Positions 13,790 to 25,637 of a stretch of DNA of 64,000 nucleotides are shown piece by piece. The notes below the pieces were generated by a model. It was not told the DNA's origin. It saw only the letters and a program-made list of their open reading frames with translations, and did no database searches. This DNA is from Ophiosphaerella korrae (taxonomy: Eukaryota; Ascomycota; Dothideomycetes; Pleosporales; Phaeosphaeriaceae). The stretch covers positions 27,510 through 91,509 of the forward strand of contig JALNQF010000176.1 of assembly GCA_028456385.1 (NCBI GenBank). The letters are read 5' to 3'. Position 1 is the stretch's first letter; every line of letters starts with the position of its first letter. A program made the position numbers and the translations under genes.

Positions 13790-14231
13790 TATAATAAGCT
13801 TCCTATTATTAACTATAAGTAACTATTCTTTAGGAGTTAGTAGATTAAGAGGTAATAACAAAAGCTTATATAGTAATCTACAATAACTATAAATAGTAGA
13901 AGATATTTTATAACTATCTTGTACTAGCGTCCTATAGTTAAAAGATTAAATTACTAATACTATCCTAATAATACGTATCCTATTAACTATATACCTAGGC
14001 TTCTTAGCTAGCTTTATACTTTGTATTTACTAAGATTATAAATTACAAATCTATTACGTACTTAGCTTTATACTTTATATTTACTAAGATTATAAATCGC
14101 GAATTTATTATATATCCCTATTATAGTTAGTCTCTTAACCTAGTTTATTTCCTTATAAGTTATATACGTTGTTATTATCTATAGTAGAGCTAATTAGTTT
14201 AAATTAGTTTTCTCTTGTTATAGCTATAATA
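13790..14231 (-). repeat. A1 3' LTR
   Basis: 442 bp. It aligns along its length with 20376-20817. Its ends read TATAATA..TATAATA, where the better preserved right copy has TGTAATA..TATAACA, so the TG..CA termini have been RIP-mutated. It contains an imperfect internal duplication of about 54 bp (around 14000-14110). Confidence 0.9.
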
Positions 14232-15300
14232 CTATTCCCTTCTCTAGATAGGTTCTTATTTCTCTATCTTAGGCCTAAAGTTATTAGTTTAGTTTCTTTG
14301 TTTATCTCTAGCTCTTTATTATTCTTTATATCTTTACGTTCTAATTATAATAAACTTCTTCTTATTACTCGTGTTACTTATAACAAAGTTAAAATATTTC
14401 CTTATACCTATTATACTTAATTAAAGCTTACTTATCTTATATCTTTAAAAGATAGTAAATACTATAACAAGTATATTATAGCTAATATTTAATATAAGTA
14501 TATACTATCTAGTATTTCTTTTATAGAGTATAAGTATTTAACTTCTATATAGTCTCTTCTTACTAAGTTATATAGGGCGAGCTATTAACTAGGCTTAAGA
14601 GATACTATTATTATAGCTTGTAGAGGCTAAGGCTAAGTATAAGCTAACTCTTTATAAGCTAGTAGATCTCTATTCTTGTATTAAGCGTCTTTGTAAGATA
14701 AAAGCTTATAATAACGCTAAATTATCTAAATAGTCTTGTACCTTAGAGGCCGAGATAGACCTTAAGGATGTAGTTTAGGCTGTTCTAGCTCCTATTATAT
14801 TAGACGTTCTTAACGCCTCTCTATTTAGCGCTAGTAGTATTAATTTTCTTAGTTTGCTATAAAGCGCTCTAGAGGGTTTTAACTTTAGAACTCCTTTAGT
14901 TTCTTAAGGTAATTAAGGTTATCCTCTAGTTCCTAGGTTTTCTCCTATAGTTGTCCTTTTTCGTTTATACCTATTTATTCTACTAAGTAGTAGTTTTTTC
15001 TATTATAGAACTAATACTATAGGATTTCTTTAACTTCCTATTCTTCTTATTCTCTATACGTATCTACTTTATATACTAGTAGTTCTACGTTCTATAGTGC
15101 TATCTTAAGTAGTACTACGTAGAAGGTTAAGTATATCCTTATCTTGTTTAGTAGTTTTAATTTAAATATAACTAGTATAACTTCTTTCTTAACTTTATAT
15201 AGTCTTATCTTAACGTAGTCTAGTTTTAAACTTAGTTATTTACTCTTAATATTCTTCTATACTAACTATACTTTTTCTCTCTTTTTAAATTAGGGTCTTT
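14232..15300 (-). pseudogene. A1 region between integrase and 3' LTR
   Basis: This region is conserved in copies A2 (about 36700-37700), A3 (about 55400-56400) and, in plus orientation, A5 (43304-43863), so it is a genuine part of family A. On the minus strand the 14590-14930 part predicts a charged, helix-rich stretch compatible with a coiled coil. I recognise no chromodomain here, unlike family B. Whether it is a C-terminal extension of Pol or a separate ORF cannot be told through the stops. Confidence 0.5.
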
Positions 15301-16500
15301 CTTTATATCTCTTATTATAGTACTTAGTTATATAATTATATATAAACTCTACGTCTTATCTTAGTTAATTGTATATATCTTTAAGTCTATTAGTAAAGTT
15401 TTCTCCTCTTAGGGACTAGGATATCTAATTTCTTAGTATCTAATACGTATTAGGCTTAAATCTATAGTTTATAAAAAAAGGTAATACTTCTATTACTATA
15501 TTCTTTACGCTGTTGTATACTAACTATACTATAGGTAGTAGCTATACCTAATTGTTCTAATTATAGTTAAGGTAGTATCTTAGGTATTATTCTACTATCT
15601 AATTTATTTATTCTAATTATCTATCTATTTATAAGTAGTATACTATAGATATTATATACTATATTCCTAATTGCGCTATTATTATTCTCTATAGTTTTAA
15701 TATAAATTGTATATCTCTATCTATAATAATCTTGTCTAGTAGTTTATATTAACTAATTACTATTCCTAGGACCTAGTATATAGTAACTTCTATTCCGCTT
15801 TTCTTTTTATATAGTTAGAAGTATATATACTTTATAAGTTTATCTACTATTATAAGAATTCTATTATACTTAACTCCTAATATTAGGTCTTTAGACTTAA
15901 GTAACGTCGTAATAAAGTCTATTATAATAACTCCTTATAGTTATTTTAGTACTTCTACTAGTTATAGTATTCTATATAGTACGTATCTATTATATTTATT
16001 TCTTTAGCATTCTATATAGTCTTGTAGTACCTCTATTACTAATTATCTTACTTTTAGAATATAATAGTTTTGTAGTAGTCTATCTAATATTTTGTCTATT
16101 CCTTAGTAACTATATACTAGTAATTTATAGAATTATTATATAAATTCTCTTTAAATCTTTCTTAGAATGTATATTCTTCTATAGGCTTATACAATTCTTT
16201 TTTAGGTTTCTAGTTTCTTTATTTCTTTAGGTACTTCCTTTATTACTTTCTTAATCTATTTGTCTAGCTCGCTATTTATCCTTTTAAGTATTATAGCTAT
16301 CTTAGGTATATTTAGGACTAAGTATCCTTCTTTATTCTTAACTAGAACTATACTAGTAGCGCTTACTTCTTCTTATAAGTCTTGTCTTCTACTAAAGGCG
16401 TCTATAAATTAGTTGTCTTTCCTTTTTATATATATAATTCCTATATTAAATATTAATAGGAATTCTTACTATCTTATATAGCGTTATAATAACTCCTTAT
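15300..16500 (-). pseudogene. A1 integrase domain (degraded)
   Basis: The minus-strand reading gives the retroviral-type integrase core. The first catalytic Asp lies in an I-I-D-F-I-T context at 15917-15919, followed by L-K-S-K-D and then a V-D-K-L-I-K-Y stretch typical of Ty3/gypsy integrases. A second motif, D-R-D with downstream A-Q-L-G, is at 15700-15721. An upstream stretch at 16010-16080 corresponds to the end of the zinc-binding region, with C-Q-R-N-K still readable. Multiple TAG/TAA codons interrupt it. In life the domain inserted the element cDNA into chromosomes. Confidence 0.85.
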
Positions 16501-16549
16501 TTATTATAAATCTAGTAAGATTCTTGTAATCTATATAGACCTTTATCTA

Positions 16550-16790
16550 ATACTTTACTCCTTATAAGTATACTCTCTATTATTTAAATACTTTGTAGAT
16601 TACTAGTATTTCTTTATTATAGATTAGATAGTTAAGTTCTATAGTCTTTATTTTCTTAGAGTAGTATTTAACTAGATATTTATTTTTAGTCTCTAGGTCT
16701 TCCTATATTAGTACTATTCTATAAACTAAATTAGATGCATCTATTTTTACTATTACTAGTAAGTCTAGGTTATATATTCTAATAACTAGG
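16550..16790 (-). pseudogene. A1 RNase H domain (degraded)
   Basis: The minus-strand reading gives Ile-Asp-Ala-Ser at 16733-16744, the first catalytic Asp of the Ty3/gypsy RNase H. The rest matches A2, where a 65-codon stretch of this domain is still open (39074-39271). The domain would have degraded the RNA strand during reverse transcription. It follows the reverse transcriptase directly, as in other gypsy Pol proteins. Confidence 0.85.
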
Positions 16791-16899
16791 TTTTCTATAA
16801 ACTTCTTTTTAATCCTCTTAAATACTTTATTATATTCCTTTATCTATTTAAACAGCGTATCTTTCTTTATAAGTCTTGTTATTAGTTCTATATCTTTAG

Positions 16900-17700
16900 A
16901 GTATCTTACTATTAACTTTCTATAAAAGTTAGCTAGCCTATAAAACTATTGTACTTCTTTTAGGTTTCTTAGTGTTAGCTATTCGTTAATTAATCTAATT
17001 TTTTCTAGGTTAATTTTAATTTTTCCTAGTTTAATAATAAATCTAAGGAAATCTGTTTTCTTTGTATAGAATTTGTATTTTCTTATCTTAAGAAATAGTT
17101 TATTTTCTACTAGTTTCTCTAATACTTTGTGTATATGTTGTACGTATTCCTCCTCTATTTCTAAGAATATAAAGATATTATCTAAGTATATAAATATAAA
17201 TATATCTAGATACTCTCTTAGTACTATATTAATCCTTTCTTAGAATACTACTAGTGCGTTTATTAAGCTAAATAGTATAACTAAGTATTTATATAGTCTG
17301 TACTATATTCTAAATACTATTTTCTACTTATTACCTTTCTTAATTCTAATTTAGTAGTAGGTATTTTAGATATCTAACTTTATAAAGATTTTTACTCTTC
17401 TTAGCCTATCTTGTATTTTATCTATTTATAGTAATAGGTATTAATTTTTATTTATAATTACGTTAGTTTTTCTAAAATCTACGTAAGGTCTCTTATTACT
17501 TATCTCTTTCTTATCTATAAATATAAGTCTATATACTACTAAGGATTTAGATTCTCTTATCTATCCTTTTTTTATTACGTTTTAGATAAATACTTGTTTA
17601 ATTTTAGATTCTTCTTCTATCTTTTAATAGACTAGGCTCTATCCTATATCTTTTTTTTCTTCTAGTTCTATTGCTAAGTCCTATAGTTAATATTCTAGAA
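16900..17700 (-). pseudogene. A1 reverse transcriptase domain (degraded)
   Basis: The catalytic box reads Tyr-Leu-Asp-Asn (17178-17189, minus), followed by I-F-I-F. In Ty3/gypsy enzymes this is YLDD-I-x-I-F, so the second catalytic Asp has become Asn through a G-to-A change. Downstream the Glu-rich and Val-Gln-His-Ile segment of the RT thumb is recognisable. Several frame-breaking TAG/TAA codons are present. The enzyme copied element RNA into cDNA in cytoplasmic particles. Confidence 0.92.
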
Positions 17701-17799
17701 GGTAGTCTTCTAGTTCTATAAGCTATTTTTCCTATTTCTTATATTCTTTTAGGAATTCTCCTTTACAAGTACTTATATTAGCTTTTAACGTGTCTATTC

Positions 17800-18110
17800 T
17801 AGGATAATTAATTTCTCCTATTCTCTAATTAATATATAGGTTAGTTATCTATAACTATAGTATTCCTAATATTATATCTTATTTATTATTAATTGTTGTT
17901 ATGTCTATAACTTTATTCTTAATTGTTATTCTTTTTAGTTTTAATGTAGAAAGAACTATTTTAAATCTAATAGGTTCTTAGAATAGTTTTCCTCTAATTA
18001 TACTTAGTTATTAAGGGTAATTCTTTATTATATATTTTATTCCTTCTATTTCTATAAACTTCTTAGATATAAAGTTCTTTATAGCTCTACTATTAATTAT
18101 TAATTATACT
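17800..18110 (-). pseudogene. A1 aspartic protease domain (degraded)
   Basis: Two landmarks of a retroelement protease are readable on the minus strand. The active-site triplet region reads Asn-Ser-Arg-Ala (18083-18094) where DSGA is expected; both changes are G-to-A. Downstream, D-I-I-L-G-I-P (17856-17879) is the conserved C-terminal ILGxPWL motif of fungal gypsy proteases. The domain processed Gag-Pol. A2 shows the same altered active-site string at about 40575-40600. Confidence 0.85.
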
Positions 18111-18499
18111 TTCTTTTCTTAGTATATACCTATTTTTGTAATATATAGGCCTCTTATACCTTCTAGCTTTTCTTATTTAGGCGATTTTATAAATTATCTA
18201 TCTTTCTAAGGCTATAGCCCTACTTTAAGTTTATATTTATTATATTTTAGATATTTATCGTTTATATATTTGTACTATAGTCCTCCTTAGACATATTTCT
18301 TTATTAATTTAGGTCTAGGTCTTATTACTACGTATCTGTCTTCTAGGGTTATTTCCTATCCTTAGATATCTTCTACTAGAATTACTCTTGTATAGTTATA
18401 GCTTCTTTTTCTTATAGGCTATACGTTATTATTTAACTTAGGGTTTCTATATATAATATAATTCTTGTCTAAGTATAATATCTATAATACTTTAAAGTA

Positions 18500-20375
18500 T
18501 ACTAAGTATTCTAGATCTATTATTTTATTATCCTCTTCCTAGTATTTACTTTTACTAGGTATATTTATTGTTAGGATATAGTATACTATTAGTACTCTTA
18601 GTGTATAGGCTTTATTAATCTATTACGTCTTTCTTATAAAGTATTACTATTCTCTTTATATAGGTATTCTTCCTACTATAACTATATATTACTTTATCTA
18701 TTCTTAAAATAGTATAAACTTTATTTCTTTAAGATTGCGTTCTTTCTAGTCTTTGTACGCTTCTTCTATACTTATAACTATTAAGTATATTTAAATAAAT
18801 CTCTATTCTTTATTTTGTTCCTCTATATCTATTATTGTATAGCTATTATAACTATATATATCTAGCTAGGTATACTCTATACTTTTTATACTAACTTATC
18901 TCTTACTTCCTTGTAGTCCTTTAGAAGTAGCTATAGTAGTCTCTTTATCTAGTGCTAGTCCTTTAGCCTAGATTAATAGTACTAAGAGCTCTTCCCTTTC
19001 TAAATCTTCTATTAGTAAGTCTATTATATATACTATCTCTTCTAGCTATACTTTTATTCTCTCCTTTATTATAGCTACTCTATATCTTTATTTCTATAGA
19101 AACTATACTACTCTTTATTTACTAGAAAGATATATATAGTAGTTATTGTTATAACAAAAGGTTTAATAGAGTATTACGTATTATACTTCCTAACTCCTAG
19201 CTACCTTCTCTTAGGGTTTATCCTATACTTGTAGTACTTCCTTTTTCTTTTTAGTTATCTTTAACTCTATTTCTTTCTTTAAGTCCTTACTTCTATAGTC
19301 TTTTATAAAGTGTCTAGGTTTCTTACACTTATAGTATACTATATCCTTCTTCTTTTATAATTAGTAGTCTTTTATATAGTAACTCTTTCTACTACAATTA
19401 AAGTACGTAAAGTCTTTGTTCTTCTTTTTCTTCTTATCTTTATTAGTATTAAGGATTATAGGGTCTCTTTTATTATAGTTCTAGGCGTAACCTCTATACT
19501 TGTTTTTCTTCTATTCTTAAAGATTATTGTTAATTTATATTACCTATTACTTTAGAGCTTCTAGTATTTATAGTTACTCTATATAGATTATTTTATATTA
19601 AATCTTAGAGTTTAGTTCTTACTTAAATCGTAATATTAAAGCTAACTTATTCTATTCTATATTCTATAATAGGTATTTAAACTATAATACGTACTTTAGA
19701 ATACTTTAGTTTTGTATAAGCTTTTCTAGCTATTCTTTAGCTTGTTAGGTAACGTCTATATCCCTAAATACTACTCTTATTTATTTAGTAAAGTATTTCT
19801 AACTTCTAAAGATAGCTCTAGTCTTATCTTTCTATATTATTAGAGAGTGTATTGTATAGTTAGTCTAGTAAGGTTTATACTATCTTATTACGTCTTCTTT
19901 AAGGTATAATCTAATATATATTACCTTCTTTTCTTCTATATTAAAGTATAGTACTTATATATCTATCTAGAGTTATACTAATATAATAAAGGATCTTAGT
20001 TTCTCTCTTATTCTATTAAATTTCTTAAGGACAAGTATCTTTAGTAGTTTCTTCGTCGTACTTATTTCTAGTCTTTAGGTAATTAATTCTATCTAGTTCT
20101 ATCCTTCTATAATAGCCTTAATTTATACTTTATTTTACTTTATATAGTCTTAAAGCTCCTTATTCTATATTTCTAAAGTATTAATTACTATCTTTATATC
20201 TTCTTTATCTAAGATTAAGTTATTAATCCTATCCTTAATTGTTTCCTATATAGTGCTATCTAACTTATAACTACTCCTAGGAGCTTTACTTATTTTAGTT
20301 AAACTTTCTACTATTGTGTTAGCTAGACTATACGCTACTTACGCTTCGCTTCTTGTAATAACTAAATTAGTAAGG
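18500..20375 (-). pseudogene. A1 gag with two CCHC zinc knuckles (degraded)
   Basis: This is the nucleocapsid/capsid frame of the element. Two knuckles are visible on the minus strand. One at 19291-19336 has the first and last Cys read as Tyr (TGC to TAC type changes) while the middle Cys and the His remain. The other, about 19364-19405, is more damaged. Upstream, towards the 5' LTR, is a gag-like helical region also present in A2, A3 and A5. It would have packaged the element RNA. The start codon cannot be fixed because the frame is broken. Confidence 0.8.
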
Positions 20376-20817
20376 TGTAATAGGCCTCCTATCGTTAACT
20401 ACAAGTAACTATTCTTTAAAGGTTAGTAGATTAAGAGGTAATAATAAAAGCTTATATAGTAATCTATAATAACTATAAATAGTAAAAGATGTTTTATAAC
20501 TATCTTGTACTAGCGTCTTATAGTTAAAGGATTAAATTACTAATACTATCCTAATAATACGTATCCTATTAACTATATACCTAGGCTTCTTAGCTAGCTT
20601 CGTGCTTCGTATTTACTAAAATTGTAAATTACAAATCTATTACGTGCTTAGCTTTATACTTTGTATTTACTAAGATCGCGAATCGCGAATTTATTACGTG
20701 TCCCTATTATAGTTAGTCTCCTAACCTAGTTTATTTCCCTATAGGTTATATGCGTCGTTATTATCTATAGCAAGGCTAATTAGTTTAAATTAGTTTTCTC
20801 TTGTTATAGCTATAACA
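20376..20817 (-). repeat. A1 5' LTR
   Basis: 442 bp, starting TGTAATAGG and ending TATAACA on the plus strand, hence canonical TG..CA ends. It keeps more CpA and CpG than its partner at 13790-14231. The element promoter would lie here, reading leftwards. Confidence 0.9.
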
Positions 20818-22021
20818 ATTATTAAGTACACTAATAGTAGTTATATTATAAAAGAATAGTAGGTTAGTAGGCTTATAGTAGTAATACTTTCTAATTATAT
20901 TAAGTAGATCCTAAGGTCTTATTATTCTAAGCTAACGTATTAAAAAGTAATTATACTTATTAGAATTACGCTATCTAGGTTAGCGTTAGCTACTAGACCT
21001 AGAAGCCTTAAGCGTACTACTATTAAGGTAGACTAGTAGTTAATTAATATAGGGAAGAAACGTAAGATTAACTTTAGCTATCTTATCCTATTTACTAGTA
21101 TTCCTTTAATTATAGAGAAGGGATTTACTAAATAAGTAGAGTAGTTTAAAAAGAGTAATTTATTAATCTTAGAACACTATTAGGTAGCGTAGAATTACCT
21201 TATATAGTATCTCGGAGATCTTCTTTATAATTTAATATTAATAATAGTATTAACTATCTACGCTTTATTAGTTACGCCTTACGTACTACTAAATATACGT
21301 AGCTTTAATAAAGGTACTAAAAAGGATCTAGAATTATTAGTAGCTAATCTTATAACTTAGATACTCTAGTTTTTTAAGCTAGACGTATTTCCTTAGAAAG
21401 AAGACAATAGAATAGTACTTTGTATTCTAGAAATAATAAAAAAGATTAGTAAGTTAGATATTAAGATACTTTAGAGTAGTAGCTAATAGGGATTAGAGTC
21501 TAAATAGAGCACAAGGGTGTTAGTAACTAGATTCTATAGGAGTTAGAGTAGATAGAAGTAGTAAGGAGTTAAGATAGCTTTTAAAATAATAAGGTAAAGC
21601 TATAAGTAGAGTAGGAGCTAATAGGATTATAGAAGGAACTTCTAGAGCTATAGAAGGACCTAGATAGATTTATTAGACAGGTCTTCTATAGCTATAATTA
21701 GGTATAAGTTAAGTAATACTTATTAATTATAAAAGAGATCGACTAGGAATACTAGTATCTCTATTCCTATTAACTAGCTAATTAATCGAATTGCTTAGAC
21801 TAAAGAGGGCAACTTAAACAATTAGGAGGTTTAGATAGAAATATATACTAGCTTAATTAAGTAGTACCTAAAAATATTTACTATAAGTGTTGTAATAGGT
21901 ATTATTTAGGAGTTAATTTCTTGTTAGATATCTAAACTAGGTAGGATTAGCCCTAGTACTTAAGGGAACCTTAGACTCTAAGTAGCTTCTTCTCTTCTTC
22001 TACTTCTTACTTATACTACGC
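20818..22021 (+). pseudogene. Continuation of the unidentified relic right of A1
   Basis: It begins with the second ATTAT duplication (20818-20822). The plus-strand phase entering from 20823 stays protein-like to about 21480 with only TAG/TAA stops. It includes a basic Arg/Lys/Thr-rich segment (about 20980-21080) and then a hydrophobic stretch near 21210-21260 that could be membrane-associated. From 21480 to 22020 the reading is Gln- and Glu-rich and weaker. I cannot name the family; it is the same relic as 10834-13789. Confidence 0.45.
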
Positions 22022-22119
22022 TATACTAACTAACTATAGAGAGGCTACTACAATACACGATCTATAGTATATTCTTAGCCTACTACTACGCTATTTGTCG
22101 CTCTACTATATACTATTCT
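22022..22119. repeat. 98-bp dispersed repeat, copy 2
   Basis: Partner of 2701-2798, same orientation, about nine mostly transition differences. It keeps more CpA and CpG than copy 1, so it is the less RIP-mutated of the two. Confidence 0.7.
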
Positions 22120-23235
22120 CTAAAGTACTAATAAGTTAACTAGTAACTTTACTAACTTTTATACTACTCGTTTAAAGAGCTTTTAGTAGTCTTTTACTAC
22201 CTACCTATTACTAAAATACTTTCTTATAGTATACTTTCCTATAACTACTATAAAACTAAAGTTAGTATAGATTAATACAAAAGAATCTAGTAAGGAAGAT
22301 AGATACTTTAACTCTAAGCTAGATAAACTCTTACACGTACTAAGAAATAAGAGATACGTTAGCTATAGACTCTATTACGTATAGGGGAATACTTTCTATA
22401 GACGAAAGAATACCCTAGATATACTAAATATCTAGTATATTAACAACTTTCTAGTTAACAACCTTAAAACTAACTAATCGCTTTATAGGACGCTACTAAC
22501 CCTTATTAGGGATACGTAGGGCGAGATAATCTAGAAGGGGCTTATAGTAGTAGTACTAAAAGTAAGTAATAAGTAGGACTTGTAGTAGGTTATAGATATT
22601 ACTTTAACTACCTACTATAACGCTATTAACTTTCTAGGCTACTACTACGATAGGTATAGTAGTATAGTAGATAGGATTAGTATAAATAGTTACTTAAGTT
22701 AGAAATTGCTAGCTAATCGTGTTAGGAAAGTTAAGGGGGTTTAAATTAATTACTTAGGTGATTAGGCTAGTAACTTAGCTTATTAGTTCTTGTAAGTAGA
22801 GGTACTAAAGCCTATCTATTATTTAACTTTAAAAGCGATAATCTACTAGATATTATTAAGTACTTTAAAATAGAGTAAGTAGTTAAGAGTTATAGAGGTA
22901 AGTATAGATCTAGTATTTAAGATAATAGGGAGTAATACTTAGCTAATAATCTACTAGTATAACTACTACTTCTCTAAGTATAAAGGAAGGACGAAGAGTA
23001 AAGTAAAGTTAGTTAGCGTAGGCTTATATATATAAAAGATAGTATTCTAGTAGTTAATAGAATAAAGAAAAACTTTATAGTAGATATAGTATATATAATA
23101 TATATAATAATTAAGTAAGTATAGTAGGGTAATATAAAAAAAAAGCCTAAAAAAAAGTAATAGGTTTAAACTAGTAATAACTCTACAAATACAATAGCTA
23201 AAAATATAAGTAGATAAGAATTTTCAAGAAAAAAT
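22120..23235 (+). pseudogene. Unidentified coding relic left of the solo LTR
   Basis: The plus-strand reading from about 22270 to 23040 is protein-like when TAG/TAA are ignored, with Asn/Tyr/Leu-rich composition and basic runs. Nothing in it matches a family I know. GC content is slightly higher around 22480-22760 than in the flanks. It ends in A-rich sequence that meets the solo LTR insertion site. Confidence 0.35.
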
Positions 23236-23240
23236 TAGGC
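23236..23240. repeat. Target-site duplication TAGGC, left copy
   Basis: TAGGC at 23236-23240 and again at 23656-23660, directly flanking the solo LTR. Confidence 0.92.
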
Positions 23241-23655
23241 TGTTAAGTCCTTGGAACCAGGTAAGGGTAACGAGGGCAAGTAGGCTTCTGTGAGACGGGC
23301 GAGGTCAATGAACAAGTTGGTTACTTGACTTGATTAACGGTCGGCTCTTATCGGAGTATCACGAGGTATGTGAGTATCAATGGGTAGATAAGAATCTGAT
23401 TGAAGTATCGGTCGTAATGCTCTGTTAGGATAAGAGGTAAAGAAGAGATTGAACACGATGGTCCATGAAGGTCCATCGACGTCCCTATATACTTGCTATC
23501 CAGCGTTCATTCCCGAGCGCTCACTCCAGAGCGTTCGCTCTAGAGCGCTCATTCCAGAGCGTTCACTACTAAACGGTTACGTGTTCTGCTGCGCCGTATT
23601 GCCTGGCCCAATCGCGTGCGATACAACGGCTTACCTGCCGCTTAGTATCGTAACA
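23241..23655. mobile_element. Solo LTR, 415 bp, not RIP-mutated
   Basis: Starts TGTTAAGTCC and ends ATCGTAACA, giving TGTTA..TAACA inverted termini, and is flanked by a perfect 5-bp duplication TAGGC. No internal retroelement sequence is attached, so this is a solo LTR left by LTR-LTR recombination. Unlike its surroundings it has balanced base composition with normal CpA and TpG, so it either inserted after RIP acted here or was too short and unique to be hit. A TATA-like CTATATA (23484-23490) could be the LTR promoter. It matches none of the other LTRs in the window. A frame reading through 23449-23658 crosses the LTR end and is not a gene. Confidence 0.93.
23501..23570. repeat. 14-bp tandem repeat, five units, inside the solo LTR
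   Basis: Units at 23501-23514, 23515-23528, 23529-23542, 23543-23556 and 23557-23570 share the pattern (G/C)AGCG(T/C)TC(A/G)(C/T)TC. They lie just downstream of the TATA-like site, where LTR regulatory or transcribed repeats are common. The function is unknown. Confidence 0.85.
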
Positions 23656-23660
23656 TAGGC
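23656..23660. repeat. Target-site duplication TAGGC, right copy
   Basis: Identical to 23236-23240; completes the evidence that the LTR arrived by integrase-mediated insertion. Confidence 0.92.
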
Positions 23661-25637
23661 ACTCTCTTTTAGCTTACTACGATTTTCGATTACTAAGCCT
23701 ACTAGAGCTAGGATTTAAACTATTTCGAGGACTTTTTTTATACTAACTTTAAAGCTTAATAGTTTTTTATTTATAGTATCTTTTTTTTTATTTTTTTTTA
23801 TATAAGTTAGATATATTTAAAAATATTTATATAGTTTAGTTATACGTAATTCTAATTATTAAAAGTATAGATATTTAGTAAAAAGTATAAAATTAAGCTT
23901 TTAATAATAACTTATAGTTAATAGCTATAACTCCTTAGTATTAATACTTAGTAGGATAAAATTTAGCTAGTATATAGTCTTACTAATACTTTTTTCTATA
24001 TAATATATAGTTATCTATAGATTCTTAATCTATAAGCGCTTATTTTTATTTTTTTCTTATTTTAAAAGATTCTACTATTATAAAAGTAGTCTATTTAGGA
24101 AATTTTCTTTATATCTTTTAATTAGTTTAATTTCTAATAAATTCTATACTTTTTTAATAGGATTTAAATGTAGAATATAGGCTTAATAAAGAAAAAGTTT
24201 TATCTTATTTTACTTAAACTAATTAAGAAGAGTAAAAGCTTTATAAATTTACTAAATATTTTATTAATATTTATACCTTTATATTCTACTTAGCTATCTA
24301 TAACCTTAGATTAAAGTTCTATTAATAAGTTCTTTTCTAATTATAAAAAAATAGCGTAAAATAGAGTTATATAACTTACTCCTTCTAATATACTTTTTAA
24401 TATACTTATTATATACTATATTAATATAGTAAGTAAAATTAGGATAATTAGTATTAATTAGGTCCTAAATAAACTCTTAGTTTAATCTTCTTTATATTTT
24501 ACTAGCTCCTTATACTTTAATTCTTATTTACTTATATAATATAATAGTTAGTAAGTAAGTAATTATAATATAATTAAAAGGAAAATAAAATAAAAAAGAA
24601 ATATAATATTTTACCTTATTAGGACTTTTTTAAACTTATTTCTATTTGTTATAAAGATAATTTCTTTTCTAACTCTTTTTTTACTCTTTTTTTAGTAATA
24701 TTTAAGCCTAACTTCTTTCTATATCTTAAAATATATATTCTTTAATATTAATCTAATTATTTTTTAGCTTTCTTAGTTAATTAATATAAGAGTAAACTCT
24801 TTTTTAGTATTTTATTTATTAATTAGAAGCTTTTTACTAGTAATATTAAGCGTATAACTTATTTACTTAATAAAGATATTAATCTTATTTTTAAATAATA
24901 ATCTTTTATTAGTTGTCTTAGGACTTCTTATTTAGTTTCTATTTAGTTATCTTTTTTCTCTTAATTTTAACCTAGTAACCTACCCTTTTATTACTTAAGT
25001 AATAGAAGTTAGATTACTATCTTTTTTCCTAATTCGATTTATAAAAGCTTTAATAGATTTATAGTATCTTTTAAAAATAGTAGTAATAGTAAAATAAAGT
25101 ATATTAGAAAAGTAAAGTAGGTTAACTTTAGGTTAATAATTTAAGAAGTTTATTAATATTTATTAAGAATTTAGAAAAGAGATAATAAAAATAATATTAG
25201 AGGTTATTTTATTTTTAATAGACTAATAGATTAGTAATCTATTTAGTAAGTTTAGCTTATATAATAAAGGTACTACTATTTTCTATTTAAAATAACTAAA
25301 TAAGTAGATAATAAATAACTTATAAAAATTAAGTTATATAATCTTTATAAGACTATTAATAACTAGATAAATTAAAATTAGAATTTAATACGCTAAATAA
25401 AAAGTTCTATAAAAATAAATATTATAAAATAAAGTCTTTAAAATAGTTTAAATTCTAGCTCTAGTTAGCTTAGTAATTAAAAATCTTAGTAAACTAAAAG
25501 AAAGTGCTTAATTTTTTCTTAAAAATTCCTATCTACTTATATTTTTAGCTTTTATATTTATAGAATTATTACTAGTTTAAAACTATAACTTTTTTTTAAG
25601 CTTTTATTTTTATATTACTTTACTATAGTAGTACCTC
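23661..25637. other. T-rich, RIP-degraded region without identifiable genes
   Basis: The plus strand is strongly T-rich with runs of T (for example 23781-23800 and around 24650-24700). The minus strand would encode a Lys-rich low-complexity relic. I could not follow any known domain. Its purine/pyrimidine bias mirrors the A-rich region at 28557-30119, which may be a diverged copy in opposite orientation, but beyond 25638-28556 I could not align the two. Confidence 0.45.

Larger units (their letters stand above)
13790..20817 (-). mobile_element. Ty3/gypsy LTR retrotransposon family A, copy A1 (RIP-inactivated)
   Basis: This is a full-length 7028-bp element in minus orientation, with 442-bp LTRs at both ends and a 5-bp ATTAT duplication. 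Read on the minus strand from high to low coordinates, the order is gag with two CCHC knuckles, protease, reverse transcriptase, RNase H and integrase, then a further region before the 3' LTR. This is the Ty3/gypsy order. Every frame is broken by TAA/TAG and catalytic residues are altered, so the element is dead. A purine-rich tract (reverse complement of 14232-14250) abuts the 3' LTR as a polypurine tract should. Copies A2-A5 in this window belong to the same family. Confidence 0.93.

Noticed and set aside
23449..23658. 69-codon open frame on the plus strand
   Set aside because: It lies inside the solo LTR, runs through its end into the target duplication, and is open only because the LTR is not RIP-mutated. 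The sequence is a tandem-repeat-derived, non-family peptide.
23665..23735. tRNA-like stretch with a B-box-like ATTTAAAC core
   Set aside because: No cloverleaf can be paired: the presumed T-stem and acceptor strands are not complementary. It is ordinary degraded repeat.
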